A DNA stretch of 64,000 nucleotides. Origin: Desulfamplus sp964425195. GTDB taxonomy: Bacteria; Desulfobacterota; Desulfobacteria; Desulfobacterales; Desulfobacteraceae. The translations under genes and the position numbers were made by a program. The notes beneath the pieces were generated by a model. It did not search any database. It saw only the letters and a program-made list of their open reading frames with translations, and was not told the DNA's origin. Each line of letters opens with the position of its first letter. Within the stretch, counting starts at the first letter, position 1. The stretch covers positions 1-64,000 of the forward strand of contig CAYRLG010000006.1 of the NCBI GenBank assembly GCA_964425195.1. The letters are read 5' to 3'. Below, in pieces: positions 25,412 through 34,930 of the stretch.

Positions 25412-26761
25412 ATGAGTGAATCTAAATCAGTAGATGAGAATAAGAAAATCGAAAACAAAAAAATAGAAGATCAGGGAATTTTAAAAGGTATAGAGGAGTT
25501 GACACCTGAAAAGATACAGAGCGTTATTCAACAAGTTATAAATGATGAAACAGGGGCAAGGCTTAAAGTGTATGTTGATACTTGTGTCCACTGTGGCTTA
25601 TGCAGTAAAGGGTGTCACTATTTTCTATCTTTAAATGATCCTAAATTTTCTCCAGCAGCAAAAGTGAAAAATACTCTTTGGGAGATAATGCAAAAAAATG
25701 CAAAAGTATCTGCCCAATTCATAAAAGAGGCTGCTGTTATTGCCTATACTCAATGCAATTTGTGTAAAAGATGTGCAATGTATTGCCCTTTTGGTCTTGA
25801 TGTAGCTTACGTGATCTCAATAATGAGAAGAATATGTCATAAACTTGGTGTGGTTCCGCTCTATATTCAAGACACTGCCCACAGCCACTCTGTTGCAATG
25901 AACCAGATGTGGGTAAAAGATGATGAGTGGGTAGATACTTTAATGTGGCAAGAGGAGGAGGCGCAGGAGGTAATTGAAAATTTAAGGATTCCATTGGATA
26001 AAGAGGGAGCTGACATATTCTATTCTGTCATAGGACCTGAGCCAAAATTTAGAGCACAGCTTATATTTCAAGCAGCAGTTATTATGAATGCCGCCAAAGA
26101 GAACTGGACAATGCCCTCAATGCCGGGTTGGGATAACAGCGATATGTGCATGTTCACAGGTGATTATGAGATGATGGAGAGACTCAAAAGACTCCATTTT
26201 GAATCTGCGTTAAACTTGAGAGCAAAAAGAATTGTGATGGGAGAGTGTGGTCACGCTTTTAGATCTGTATATGATGTTGGAAACCGTGCTTTAGGCTGGA
26301 GAATGCCACCGATTGAGATTGTCCATGCAATTGAGTATTACAATGAGCTGTTTGAACAAAAGAAAATTAAAATCAAAAAAAAATTTGAACGCCCAGTCAC
26401 TCTGCACGATCCCTGTAATATTGTAAGAGGCAGAGGACTTCACGAGATGGCAAGAAATATCGTCAATACTACTTGTGCCAATTTTATTGAAATGAGTCCA
26501 AACAGGGAGCATAACTACTGCTGTAGCGCCGGTGGAGGTGTTATCAACTGCGGACCTCCATTTAAAAACGGAAGGGTTGAAAGTGGTAAGCAAAAAGCAA
26601 AACAGCTTTTTGCAGCAAAAGCAAAAGGGGCGGAGGTTGTTATTGCACCATGCCATAACTGTCATGGAGGTCTTGAAGATATAATTCACCATTATGGGGT
26701 TGAGATGGAACTCAAATTCTTTGGAGACATTATCTATGAAATTCTCGAATTACCTGAATAG
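25412..26761 (+). CDS. tmcB: Tmc complex subunit TmcB (HdrD-like iron-sulfur protein)
   Basis: 449 aa from the ATG at 25412 (GAGAGG upstream); a longer frame from 25355 overlaps tmcC and is unlikely. Two [4Fe-4S] motifs lie near the N-terminus, CVHCGLCSKGCHYF (residues 60-73) and CNLCKRCAMYCPFGLD (residues 115-130). The C-terminal half has CCG-type cysteine clusters: FTGDYEMMERL region, GECGHAFRS, HDPCNIVRG, and HNYCCSAGGG followed by APCHNCHGG. CCG domains are the catalytic site of heterodisulfide reductase and relatives. TmcB probably takes electrons from TmcC haem b on the cytoplasmic side. The partner reduced in the cytoplasm is not known. Confidence 0.9.
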   Translation: MSESKSVDENKKIENKKIEDQGILKGIEELTPEKIQSVIQQVINDETGARLKVYVDTCVHCGLCSKGCHYFLSLNDPKFSPAAKVKNTLWEIMQKNAKVSAQFIKEAAVIAYTQCNLCKRCAMYCPFGLDVAYVISIMRRICHKLGVVPLYIQDTAHSHSVAMNQMWVKDDEWVDTLMWQEEEAQEVIENLRIPLDKEGADIFYSVIGPEPKFRAQLIFQAAVIMNAAKENWTMPSMPGWDNSDMCMFTGDYEMMERLKRLHFESALNLRAKRIVMGECGHAFRSVYDVGNRALGWRMPPIEIVHAIEYYNELFEQKKIKIKKKFERPVTLHDPCNIVRGRGLHEMARNIVNTTCANFIEMSPNREHNYCCSAGGGVINCGPPFKNGRVESGKQKAKQLFAAKAKGAEVVIAPCHNCHGGLEDIIHHYGVEMELKFFGDIIYEILELPE

Positions 26762-26789
26762 TGGAATCACTCATAAGGAGATAATTAAT

Positions 26790-27212
26790 ATGAACAGCTT
26801 CATAAACAGTGTAATTAGTATTGCTGCAATTTCAATTACAACTATAATCATGACATCTATTTCTGTCACCTCAACACATGCGGATGAATGTTTTAACATT
26901 AATGGAGAGACTATTGAGATAAATAGCAACACAAGAGCATTTGTCTGTTTTCAACACGATACTCATAACGAAAAAGCTGGTATTGAGAACTGTGATAGAT
27001 GTCACCATCTATATGATGAACAGGGAACACTTTTGGAAGGGGAGTCTTCAGAAGATCAATCTTGTTCTAACTGCCATGCAAGTTCATCAGACAAAAAAGA
27101 TTCAAAAAAATTAGATATTACTCTTACTGCAAGATACCATAAATTATGCAGAGATTGTCATCTTGCAGAAAAAAAAGGTCCTGTTGTATGTGGTGAGTGT
27201 CATATAAAATAG
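26790..27212 (+). CDS. tmcA: Tmc complex subunit TmcA, type II tetrahaem cytochrome c3
   Basis: 140 aa from the ATG at 26790, with TAAGGAG 9 nt upstream. It has a signal peptide (residues 1-30, cleaved near THADE) followed by a mature periplasmic domain with four CxxCH haem sites: CDRCH, CSNCH, CRDCH and CGECH. Axial histidines are supplied by the FQHDTHN segment and others. The charge is relatively acidic for a cytochrome c3, as expected for TmcA, which receives electrons from the basic type I cytochrome c3 rather than from hydrogenase directly. It is the last structural gene of tmcDCBA; the response regulator gene follows after 63 bp. Confidence 0.92.
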   Translation: MNSFINSVISIAAISITTIIMTSISVTSTHADECFNINGETIEINSNTRAFVCFQHDTHNEKAGIENCDRCHHLYDEQGTLLEGESSEDQSCSNCHASSSDKKDSKKLDITLTARYHKLCRDCHLAEKKGPVVCGECHIK

Positions 27213-27275
27213 TTTTGTGATTAAAACTTCTAAAGTTCTTTTAATAGTTTAAACAGATAGAGGAGAACTATAAAT

Positions 27276-27629
27276 ATGCCTAAGAAAATACTTGTTGTTG
27301 ATGATGATCCTACAATTGTCAGATATCTTGTTAATATATTTAATGACAATGGTTATGAAACCTGTACGGCAAATGATGGTGCCGAAGCATTTGAGGTTTT
27401 AAAAACAGAGCTACCAGATCTTATAACACTTGATATTGATATGCCCAAAGAGTGGGGTCCTAAATTTTTCAGAAGATTTTCTAAACAGGAGAAGTTAAAA
27501 AATATACCTGTAATTGTAATAAGTGGTATGCCAAGTCGTCATCTCTCGATTGATAAAGCAATTACATGGCTACCAAAACCGTTTGATCCTGAAAAGTTGA
27601 TTGGCATTGTAAAAAACACTATAGGATGA
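27276..27629 (+). CDS. Single-domain response regulator (CheY-like)
   Basis: 117 aa, one receiver domain only: acidic pair in VVDDDPTIVRYL (residues 6-17), phospho-acceptor Asp in LITLDIDMPKEWGPKF (residues 48-63), and conserved Lys in ITWLPKPFDPEKL (residues 97-109). There is no output domain. AGGAG precedes the ATG. It follows tmcA and faces a sensor kinase gene across a shared hairpin; from memory, response regulator genes also accompany the tmc genes in Desulfovibrio vulgaris. A role in adjusting Tmc expression or activity is inference. Confidence 0.9.
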   Translation: MPKKILVVDDDPTIVRYLVNIFNDNGYETCTANDGAEAFEVLKTELPDLITLDIDMPKEWGPKFFRRFSKQEKLKNIPVIVISGMPSRHLSIDKAITWLPKPFDPEKLIGIVKNTIG

Positions 27630-27646
27630 AAGTTAGAGTATATAAA

Positions 27647-27697
27647 CTGGCACTTTCTTTAACGCTACTATAATATATTCCTAAAAGAAAGTGTCAG
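27647..27697. terminator. Bidirectional terminator between convergent genes
   Basis: A 14-bp stem: CTGGCACTTTCTTT (27647-27660) pairs with AAAGAAAGTGTCAG (27684-27697) with one wobble, around a 23-nt AT-rich loop. It sits between the stop codons of the response regulator (plus) and the sensor kinase (minus). Confidence 0.75.
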
Positions 27698-27760
27698 ATT
27701 ATTTGTAGGTAAGGGATATAAAAGTGAACGAACAATATCTATTATACTATGTAGATATAG

Positions 27761-29254
27761 TTATATAGATTTCCCAAAAGGAGCTACAGACTCTTCAGGC
27801 TTTTTTCTGGGCAGAGAGACCTCAAAACAGCTTCCTTCACCAAGTTTTGACGTTACATTAATACTTCCCCCATGTTGCTGAATTACATGATTTGCAATAA
27901 AAAGCCCAAGCCCTGTTCCTTGGGAGCCTTTAGATGTAAAGAAAAGCGTGAACACTCTTTCATAGGTATCCTTATCCATCCCCATACCATTGTCTTTTAT
28001 GGATAGACAGACCTTTTTTTCATCATTTTCCCACAATTTGAACTGAACTTTATATTTTTTATCAGTTGACTTATCGTACACACACGCTTCTACAGCATTT
28101 TCTGCAAGATTTACTAATGCTGCCTCTAACCAGTTAGAATCAATATCCATCTCTCCAAGTGACTCTGGAATATCAGTATAAATCTCAATACCGTTCTTAT
28201 CCGCAAGAGCCTTCACAGTATTAATTACAGACTTTATGAGTTCTACAGCATTAACAGTATGATACTGTAATTTTCTTGACTTAGCATAATATAGAATCTC
28301 AAGCACCATTTTTTTAACCTTACCCGTCATCTGCTTGATAGTGTCAAATGCTTGCTCAATAAGTTCAGGATCATCTTTGTGTAAACCTGATGACATCTGA
28401 TAAATCCCACCATCTAATGCTGTAAGCATACCTTTTACACCATGAGACATAGAACCAAGCATAAGTCCAAGTGAAGAGAGATGTCCTTGAAGTTGACGTA
28501 TCTGCGTAATATCTGTAGCAATCTCCATAACTTGAGTAATTTCATCCGCATCATTAAATATTGGTGCTGTCCGGGTAAGTACATGATACTGCTGACCAGA
28601 ACGAGATGTAACAACCTCTTCGGTAGAGTGAGACTTTCCATCTTCAAAGGTCTTCATAACAGGGCAAATTGGACATGGAGAATATCTATTTTTATAAGTT
28701 TCATAGCAATACTCTCCGATCTCATTTCCAAAATCTTTTTGAAAGAGAATATTTCCTCCGATAAGTCTCATATCTTTGTTATGTATTGAGATATAACATG
28801 GAACATCATTAAAAAGTTGATGGTAAAGGGTGCGATCATGTTCAAGGTCAGCTAAACGCTCAGAATATATTGAGATGCGACGATCGTTGGCAATACACTT
28901 TCTGGCATGGAGTATAGCAAGGTTTAATGCTTTACTGTTCACAGGTATCTCAAGGAAATTAATGGCATAAGTTCCGATCTCATCCATAGCTTGATCAAGA
29001 TTTTTTTTAAAGCACAATATAATAACTTGAACCAGAGGCAATCTATTTTTCAGCTTTTTTATATCAGAAGATATACTTTTACCATTCAAAAATGGGTTTG
29101 CTAATAGAATATCAAACTCTTTTGTTCCCATTTTTGATGACATCTCTTCAGTTGTTGTTCCAATAGAAACAGTTACTCCACTTTGTTCAAGATAGAGTTT
29201 TAAAGCTGTGGCATGTTCTTGACATGCCTCTATCAACAAAATATTTTCAGCCAC
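27761..29254 (-). CDS. Sensor histidine kinase with pseudo-receiver and PAS domains
   Basis: 497 aa. Order: an N-terminal receiver-like domain (1-120) whose phospho-acceptor segment reads FDILLANPFLNG, lacking the usual Asp, so probably a pseudo-receiver. Next is a coiled linker and a PAS domain (about 140-260) with a cysteine cluster, YSPCPICPVMKTF, near residue 192. A dimerisation/phosphorylation segment follows with LGSMSHGVKGML (His near residue 276). The ATPase domain (340-480) has N-box LAENAVEAC, DNGMGMD, and GTGLGLFIANHVIQQHGG. It is cytoplasmic, without membrane helices. The CPxCP cluster could bind a metal or respond to redox. Convergent with the tmc operon response regulator, a likely but unproven partner. 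Confidence 0.87.
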   Translation of the reverse strand: MAENILLIEACQEHATALKLYLEQSGVTVSIGTTTEEMSSKMGTKEFDILLANPFLNGKSISSDIKKLKNRLPLVQVIILCFKKNLDQAMDEIGTYAINFLEIPVNSKALNLAILHARKCIANDRRISIYSERLADLEHDRTLYHQLFNDVPCYISIHNKDMRLIGGNILFQKDFGNEIGEYCYETYKNRYSPCPICPVMKTFEDGKSHSTEEVVTSRSGQQYHVLTRTAPIFNDADEITQVMEIATDITQIRQLQGHLSSLGLMLGSMSHGVKGMLTALDGGIYQMSSGLHKDDPELIEQAFDTIKQMTGKVKKMVLEILYYAKSRKLQYHTVNAVELIKSVINTVKALADKNGIEIYTDIPESLGEMDIDSNWLEAALVNLAENAVEACVYDKSTDKKYKVQFKLWENDEKKVCLSIKDNGMGMDKDTYERVFTLFFTSKGSQGTGLGLFIANHVIQQHGGSINVTSKLGEGSCFEVSLPRKKPEESVAPFGKSI

Positions 29255-29500
29255 GTTATTTCACCATCATAAACAGTCTATTAAAAAATTGATATATCTT
29301 CAACTCCATATAAGGATGTTTCTTATAAATCTTAAATTGATAAAAAATATGGATATTATAGAAATATCTATATCTAATCAAACAATATTTTCTTTAGACA
29401 TGTAGAGCAGATCAGTTGACATCACACGATTTATATTGTACTGAAACTACGATTTAAAATAAGAATATCGCTATTTTTAACATTATATTAGGAGATAAAC

Positions 29501-30244
29501 ATGAAAAAAATTTTCACAAAAATATCTATAATTGCTATTTGTTTTATTTTATCAGCCATCACAATTTCTACCAACAAGATAAACGCTCAGGAAATTGAGG
29601 TACATGTTTTTAATTTTCAACCCTTTTATGTAGTTGAAGAGGGCAAAGAGCCTTCTGGTATATTCGTTGATTATATTAAAGCAGCTTTTGAGAAATGTAA
29701 TATACCATATACTATAAAAGGTTATCCTGCAAAAAGAGCATACAAAAATCTTGCTGAGGGTAAATCCAATCTCTTCTTAGGGGTAAAAGGTGTCCCTGAA
29801 CTTGAAGGTAATGTAATATATGGTAATGAGAAGATTACTCAAATAGATCTAAGGATTTATACAAGAGATGAGACTCCGCTTCTCAAAACAAAAGATGAGC
29901 TAAAGGGTAAAAAGATTCTCACTATAAGAGGTTATAGTTATGGAGGATTTATTAAATACTTAGAAGACCCGTCAAATAATATCGAACTTGATGTAACAGA
30001 TGGACATGAACTTGCATTTAAAAAACTACAAGGAAAGAGAGCTGACTATCTTCTTGATTATAGTGCCCCTGCAGAAACAACTCTAAAGTCGGTTGTAATA
30101 CCAGGAATACAGAATCATAGCATATCAGTACTTGATATTTTTATTATTGTTTCCAAACAAACTCCAGATGCGGAAAATTTTTTGAAAAAACTGGAACAGG
30201 CTTTCATTGATTTAAAAAAAGAGGGAAAACTCTCTAATTTATGA
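29501..30244 (+). CDS. Periplasmic solute-binding protein (SBP_bac_3 family)
   Basis: 247 aa with signal peptide (residues 1-29, ending INAQ). The mature protein follows the family-3 binding fold: VHVFNFQPFYVVEEGKEPSG near residues 33-52, YPAKRAYKNLAEGKSNLFLG near residues 76-95, KTKDELKGKKILTIRGYSYG near residues 126-145. No permease or ATPase gene is nearby, so it may be an orphan binding protein or a sensor input. GGAG precedes the ATG. A strong hairpin overlaps its stop codon, so the transcript likely ends here. The ligand is unknown; it is probably a small polar molecule. Confidence 0.82.
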   Translation: MKKIFTKISIIAICFILSAITISTNKINAQEIEVHVFNFQPFYVVEEGKEPSGIFVDYIKAAFEKCNIPYTIKGYPAKRAYKNLAEGKSNLFLGVKGVPELEGNVIYGNEKITQIDLRIYTRDETPLLKTKDELKGKKILTIRGYSYGGFIKYLEDPSNNIELDVTDGHELAFKKLQGKRADYLLDYSAPAETTLKSVVIPGIQNHSISVLDIFIIVSKQTPDAENFLKKLEQAFIDLKKEGKLSNL

Positions 30245-30273
30245 TACAAATTAATTTTTGTATCATAAATTAG
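30234..30273 (+). terminator. Perfect 17-bp hairpin overlapping a stop codon
   Basis: The left arm 30234-30250 begins inside the last codons of the solute-binding protein gene and contains its TGA (30242-30244); a 6-nt loop follows; the right arm is 30257-30273. All 17 pairs match. The arms are AT-rich with T-runs at the loop side, so it may work as a terminator or as a 3' stabilising structure. Confidence 0.7.
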
Positions 30274-30414
30274 AAGTTAGATTTCCAATCTAATGAACTA
30301 ACTTTATATGCCACCTGTATATATAAATCTTATAACCAAACTTGCGAAAACTTACGATTTTGAGTTGTTGCAAATAGAGATAATCATAAGTTTTCCTATA
30401 ATAAGGAACTACTA

Positions 30415-33192
30415 ATGAGCAAAGAAAGTCTTATAACGATTGATAGCAAACAGTTTGCTTTTAGCCCCGGGGAGACCATTCTTGAGGTTGCGCAGCGAAA
30501 TAATATTTTTATTCCAACTCTATGTCATCTTAAAGGGACAAATTCTACTGGTAAGTGTCGTGTATGTGTTGTAGAGGTAAAAGGTTCAAAAGAGCTGGTT
30601 CCAGCTTGTTCTACTATTGCATCTTCAGGAATGTTTATAAAAAGCGAATCCCCTGAAGTTATTAAATCGCGTAAAAATACAATTCAAAGTATGCTTGCCT
30701 TGGGTAACCATAACTGTGCTATTAGAAAATTTGAACCAGATGAATGGACAGCATTTCACCTAAAAGTTTTAAAAGATGATAACTATAATGATCTCTGTCC
30801 TGTTTGGGGAGATTGTCGGTTACAAGATTTAGCATATCGTTATCAAGTTACTACTAAAGATATACCTATTTCTCTATCCCAATACCCAATGGAGAGAGTT
30901 AATCCTTTTATAATCAGGGATTTTTCTCGATGTATTCTCTGTGGCAAGTGCGTTAAAGCATGCCGTGAAATTCAAGTGAACAATGCTATCAATTTTGGTT
31001 ATAAAGATAAAGATTCTGTTGATGTCAAAGTGATAGCTGGTGCTACTGATGTGGCACTTAAAGATTCTGATTGTGTATTTTGTGGCGAGTGTGTTCAAGT
31101 ATGTCCTGTAGGAGCACTTGTACCAAAAGAGACTCTCAAAGATAAGAGACGTTTTGAAAAAACAGAGAGTGTCAGAACAACCTGCTCTTATTGTGGTGTT
31201 GGTTGCCAAATGGATTTGATAGTTCAAGATAACAAGATCGTTGAAATAAAGGGGGTAGATTCAGAACCAAATAATGGTAGCCTCTGCGTAAAAGGCAGAT
31301 ATGGCTATAATTTTGTCTCTTCATCTGAGCGGCTTACGACTCCTCTTATAAGAAAAAATGGAAAATTAGAAGAGGCATCGTGGGATGAAGCTCTTAATCT
31401 TGTTGCAGAAAAATTTACAGCAATTAAGGCAAAATACAGCTCAGATGCAATGGGCGTTCTTACATCCGCAAGGGTCACCAATGAGGATAACTACATTGCT
31501 CAAAAGTTTACAAGAGCGGTCTTAAAAACGAACAATATTGATCATTGTGCCCGTCTTTGACACTCCTCCACAGTAGCCGGTCTGGCTGCAGCATTTGGAA
31601 GTGGCGCAATGACAAACACAATCGCAGATATTGAAACAGCGGATGTTATTTTAGTAACCGGTTCTAATACAACTGAAAACCACCCTGTACTATCAACTTT
31701 TATTAAAAGAGCCACTCTTAAGGGTAAAACCTTGATTGTAGTGGATCCAAGAAAGATAAAACTAACAGAACATGCAAAAAAATGGCTAAGACCCAATCCC
31801 GGTACAGACATTGCTTGGATTAATGGGCTTATGAATGTGATTTTAGAAGAAAATCTCCACGACAAAGAGTTCATAAAAAATAGAACAGAGGGGTTTGAGC
31901 TGATAGCTGACACGATAAAAAAATATACTCCTGCTTATGTGGAGGAGATTAGCGGCATTCCAGCAAAAGATATTGTTGAAACAGCCCGTCTCTTTGCAAA
32001 GGCAAAAACAGCAAGTATCTGTTACTGCATGGGTATAACTCAACACACATGCGGTACTGATAATGTAAAATCTCTTGCTAATCTCTCAATGCTTTGCGGT
32101 CATCTTGGGAAAGCTGGCGGAGGAGTAAATCCTCTTAGGGGTCAGAACAATGTACAAGGTGCTTGCGATATGGGAGGGCTTCCAAATGTATTTACAGCCT
32201 ACCAAAAGGTTGATGATCCTGGTCTTCTCAAAAAATATGAGAAAGCATGGGATGTAAGTGGGCTTTCACCCAAACCAGGCCTTGCTGTAACAGAGATGAT
32301 TCATAAGGCTGAAAAGGGAGAATTTAAATCACTATACATTATTGGAGAGAATCCTTTAGTATCTGATCCTGATTTAAATCATGCCGAAAAGGCTTTTAAT
32401 AATCTTGAATTTCTTGTAGTTCAAGATATTTTTCTTACAGAGACTGCTCAGATTGCTGATGTTGTACTCCCATCATTTTGTTTTGCAGAAAAAAATGGAA
32501 CGTTTTCTAACACAGAGCGTAGAGTGCAGCGTGTTAGAAAAGCTGTTGAGGCTCCCGGATTTGCAAGAGACGACTGGAAAATTATATGTGAGATTGCAAC
32601 TAAGATGGGAACAAAAATGCACTACAACTGTGCAGAAGAGATTTTTGAAGAGATAAGAAGAGTAACTCCATCTTATGCAGGTATTACGTGGGAGAGGATT
32701 GACCATTTGGGTATCCACTGGCCATGTCCAACAACTGACCACCCTGGAACGCCAATTTTACATACTACCCAATTTACAAGGGGCAAGGGGCTATTTCATC
32801 CAATTGATCACCAGCCACCAGCAGAGCTTCCAGATAGTGACTACCCTTTTCTACTCACAACAGGAAGAGTTCTATATCACTACCACACCGGTTCAATGAC
32901 CATGAAGTCAGCTGGACTCAATGAGATGGCACCAGAATGTTTTGTCGAAATTTCTGCTAATGATGCAGCAAAACTTAATATTAGAGATGGAGAGATGGTA
33001 GATGTCTTTTCACGAAGAGGTAAAATCAAAGCAAAACTTAACGTTTCATCCAAAGCTGTGGATGGGACAATATTCATACCGTTCCACTTTGCCAAAGCAG
33101 CAGCCAACAGATTAACAAATGCAAAAATTGATCCTGTTGCAAAAATACCTGAATTCAAGGTATGTGCAATTACTATCCAAAAAGCAGCTTAG
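30415..33192 (+). CDS. fdhA: Formate dehydrogenase alpha subunit, selenocysteine-containing
   Basis: 925 aa when the in-frame TGA at 31558-31560 (codon 382) is read as selenocysteine; simple ORF calling splits it in two. Flanking residues IDHCARL-U-HSSTVAGLA match the active site of Sec formate dehydrogenases, where Sec binds Mo/W. Domains: [2Fe-2S] ferredoxin domain (1-80; Cys 37, 48, 51, 65), NADH-G-type 4Fe-4S region with CPVWGDCRLQDLAYRY, two [4Fe-4S] motifs CILCGKCVKAC and CVFCGECVQVC, the Fe4S motif CSYCGVGCQMD leading the molybdopterin part, and a C-terminal MGD-binding domain (TGRVLYHYHTGSMTMKS). This is the soluble FdhA layout that normally pairs with flavin/NuoF-like subunits, but none is adjacent. 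It oxidises formate or reduces CO2. AAGGA precedes the ATG. Confidence 0.93.
31558..31589 (+). promoter_or_regulatory. UGA selenocysteine codon with SECIS-like hairpin
   Basis: TGA at 31558-31560 is followed 12 nt later by the stem GTAGCC (31573-31578), loop GGTCT (31579-31583) and GGCTGC (31584-31589). One pair is a T-G wobble. The GGTCT loop is the same as that in the E. coli fdhF SECIS element bound by SelB, and the spacing from the UGA to the loop is similar. This supports co-translational Sec insertion. Confidence 0.85.
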
Positions 33193-33238
33193 TAAAATCA
33201 ACAAGCTCAATCTAATCAAATAGCTCTAAAATAACCAA

Positions 33239-33286
33239 TTAACAGAGTTGATAAGGTCATATAACAAAAATTATCAACTCTGTTAA
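33239..33286. terminator. Bidirectional terminator, perfect 16-bp stem
   Basis: TTAACAGAGTTGATAA (33239-33254) pairs without mismatch with TTATCAACTCTGTTAA (33271-33286) around a 16-nt loop. It lies between the convergent fdhA (plus) and RluD-family (minus) stop codons. Confidence 0.8.
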
Positions 33287-33300
33287 ATAGATTCCAAAGT

Positions 33301-34260
33301 TTAATCAAAATTCAAAATAGTATCTTTGTTAAGGATATCAATAAACTCTACCATATCATCGGGTAACGGCGCTGTAAAATCGACTCGTCTGCCTGACCAC
33401 GGATGCCTAAAACTCAACTTCCACGCATGTAGCATCTGTCTTTTTCTCTCCCTTACTTTACTGCTACTTTTATTCTTATTGACCCCATAGAGACTATCCC
33501 CAACCAAAGGGTGACCAATTGCTTTAAAATGTACCCTAACTTGATGAGTTCTGCCTGTCTTAAGATTAGCCTCAACTAAAGTAGCATCTTTGTATCTCTG
33601 TCTAACCTGCCACAGTGTCTCAGCATAACGTCCATTTGGAGTAGCCGTTGACATCATTTTACGTTTGATAGGATGACGACCTATTGGCAAACTAATCTTT
33701 CCAAAATCATCTTTAAGAGTGCCTGATACAAGAGCAACGTATCTTTTTGCCACTCTTCTTTGCATAAACTCTTTTTTAAGAAATTGAAAAGATTGGTTAT
33801 CTTTTGCTATAACCATTAAACCACTTGTATCTCTATCTAATCTATGAACAATTCCTGGTCTTGCTCTATCTTCTCCAACATATATTATTTGAGGATAATA
33901 ACCTACCAAAGCATTAACAAGTGTACCGGTCTTATTGCCAGGAGCAGGATGAACAACGACATTGTAGTTTTTATTTATAACAATAATTTTAGAATCTTCA
34001 TAGACAATATGAAATTTTGTCTCTATAGTTTCATCAATAACTACATCATTATTGTTGCTATTATCTTGTAAAAAGCCTGAAATGACCTCACCATTACGCA
34101 CTTTATAGGATGGTTTTCTTTTTCTCCCTGATACTGTAATATCTCCACTTTTTATATATTGTGATATTAAAGAGCGAGAGTATTGCTCAGCTTTTACTGC
34201 AACAACATAGTCAAGACGACAACCATCAAACTCATTTGTAGCTAAAAAATTAATTTCCAA
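33301..34260 (-). CDS. rluD: RluA/RluD-family 23S rRNA pseudouridine synthase
   Basis: 319 aa. The start is a TTG at 34260: no upstream ATG fits, AAAGAG lies about 8 nt upstream, and the N-terminus (CRLDYVVAVKAEQYSRSLIS) aligns with the S4-like RNA-binding domain expected at residues 14-80. The catalytic motif is VHRLDRDTSGLMVIAK near residues 139-154 with the active-site Asp. Other family blocks: VVHPAPGNKTGTLVNAL and LKTGRTHQVRVHFKAIGHPL. RluD converts uridines in helix 69 of 23S rRNA to pseudouridine; assignment to RluD rather than RluA/C rests on length and the S4 domain. Confidence 0.88.
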   Translation of the reverse strand: MEINFLATNEFDGCRLDYVVAVKAEQYSRSLISQYIKSGDITVSGRKRKPSYKVRNGEVISGFLQDNSNNNDVVIDETIETKFHIVYEDSKIIVINKNYNVVVHPAPGNKTGTLVNALVGYYPQIIYVGEDRARPGIVHRLDRDTSGLMVIAKDNQSFQFLKKEFMQRRVAKRYVALVSGTLKDDFGKISLPIGRHPIKRKMMSTATPNGRYAETLWQVRQRYKDATLVEANLKTGRTHQVRVHFKAIGHPLVGDSLYGVNKNKSSSKVRERKRQMLHAWKLSFRHPWSGRRVDFTAPLPDDMVEFIDILNKDTILNFD

Positions 34261-34309
34261 AAAAGTATCTCTTTAATAAATAAAAAAATCTAACAATATA
34301 AAATAGAAA

Positions 34310-34343
34310 ACCGACAGAAGCGTTTACTAATGCAACTGCCGGT
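34310..34343 (-). terminator. Terminator downstream of carD
   Basis: ACCGACAG (34310-34317) pairs with CTGCCGGT (34336-34343) with one A-C mismatch; reading on the minus strand the stem is followed by TTTTCTATTTTA. It is positioned after the carD stop, before the RluD-family gene. Confidence 0.6.
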
Positions 34344-34420
34344 CTTTTAAATTCTGTTAAGTTTATTGTTTGAGTGAACTCAAATATTAAAAAACAATAC
34401 TATAAATCAAACACAAATAG

Positions 34421-34930
34421 TTATGAAAAAAGATTCTCTAACTCTGTGATCATCTCCTGTTCATTTACAGACTTTGCTGTCGAAAGTTCCTGAACAAGAA
34501 GGCTTTGAGCTGTATCAAGAAGTTTTCTCTCTCCAAACGAGAGATCTTTTTCCAATTTTAGGTGAAACAGGTCTCTAAATACCTCTGCGACATCATATAT
34601 TGAACCCGTCTTTATTTTATCCATATATTCACGATAGCGGCGGTTCCAAGTTTGATTATCAGCTATCTGTGTCTTTTTCTGCATAATTTTGTAAACATGG
34701 GGAATTTCAGTTTCAGGTATAATATCTCTTAATCCCACAGACTCAACCTTGGAAGTAGGAATCATTATTACCATACCATTTTCAATGATTTTCATCATAT
34801 AAAAATTCATATTTTCACCATTGATCTCTTTTGTCTCAATAGATTCAATACATCCTACCCCATGTGCAGGATAAACAGCCAAATCCCCTTTGTTAAATTG
34901 TTTTTTTTCAGGTCCACGTACAAATGCCAT
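34421..34930 (-). CDS. carD: CarD family transcriptional regulator
   Basis: 169 aa from the ATG at 34930, where GGGGAGG lies 8 nt upstream; the longer frame starts without a ribosome site. The N-terminal RNA-polymerase-interacting domain (residues 10-70) shows FNKGDLAVYPAHGVGCIESI, MVIMIPTSKVESVGLR and the basic tryptophan-containing NRRYREYMDKIKTG region near residue 105, typical of CarD. The C-terminal helical domain contacts DNA at the promoter fork. CarD binds the RNAP beta subunit and stabilises open complexes, notably at rRNA promoters. It starts a minus-strand block of one gene before its terminator; pth lies upstream on the same strand. Confidence 0.92.
   Translation of the reverse strand: MAFVRGPEKKQFNKGDLAVYPAHGVGCIESIETKEINGENMNFYMMKIIENGMVIMIPTSKVESVGLRDIIPETEIPHVYKIMQKKTQIADNQTWNRRYREYMDKIKTGSIYDVAEVFRDLFHLKLEKDLSFGERKLLDTAQSLLVQELSTAKSVNEQEMITELENLFS

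Noticed and set aside
31609..33192. Separate formate dehydrogenase gene starting after the UGA
   Set aside because: The segment continues the same frame and domain as the upstream part; the UGA fits selenocysteine, so one gene is called.
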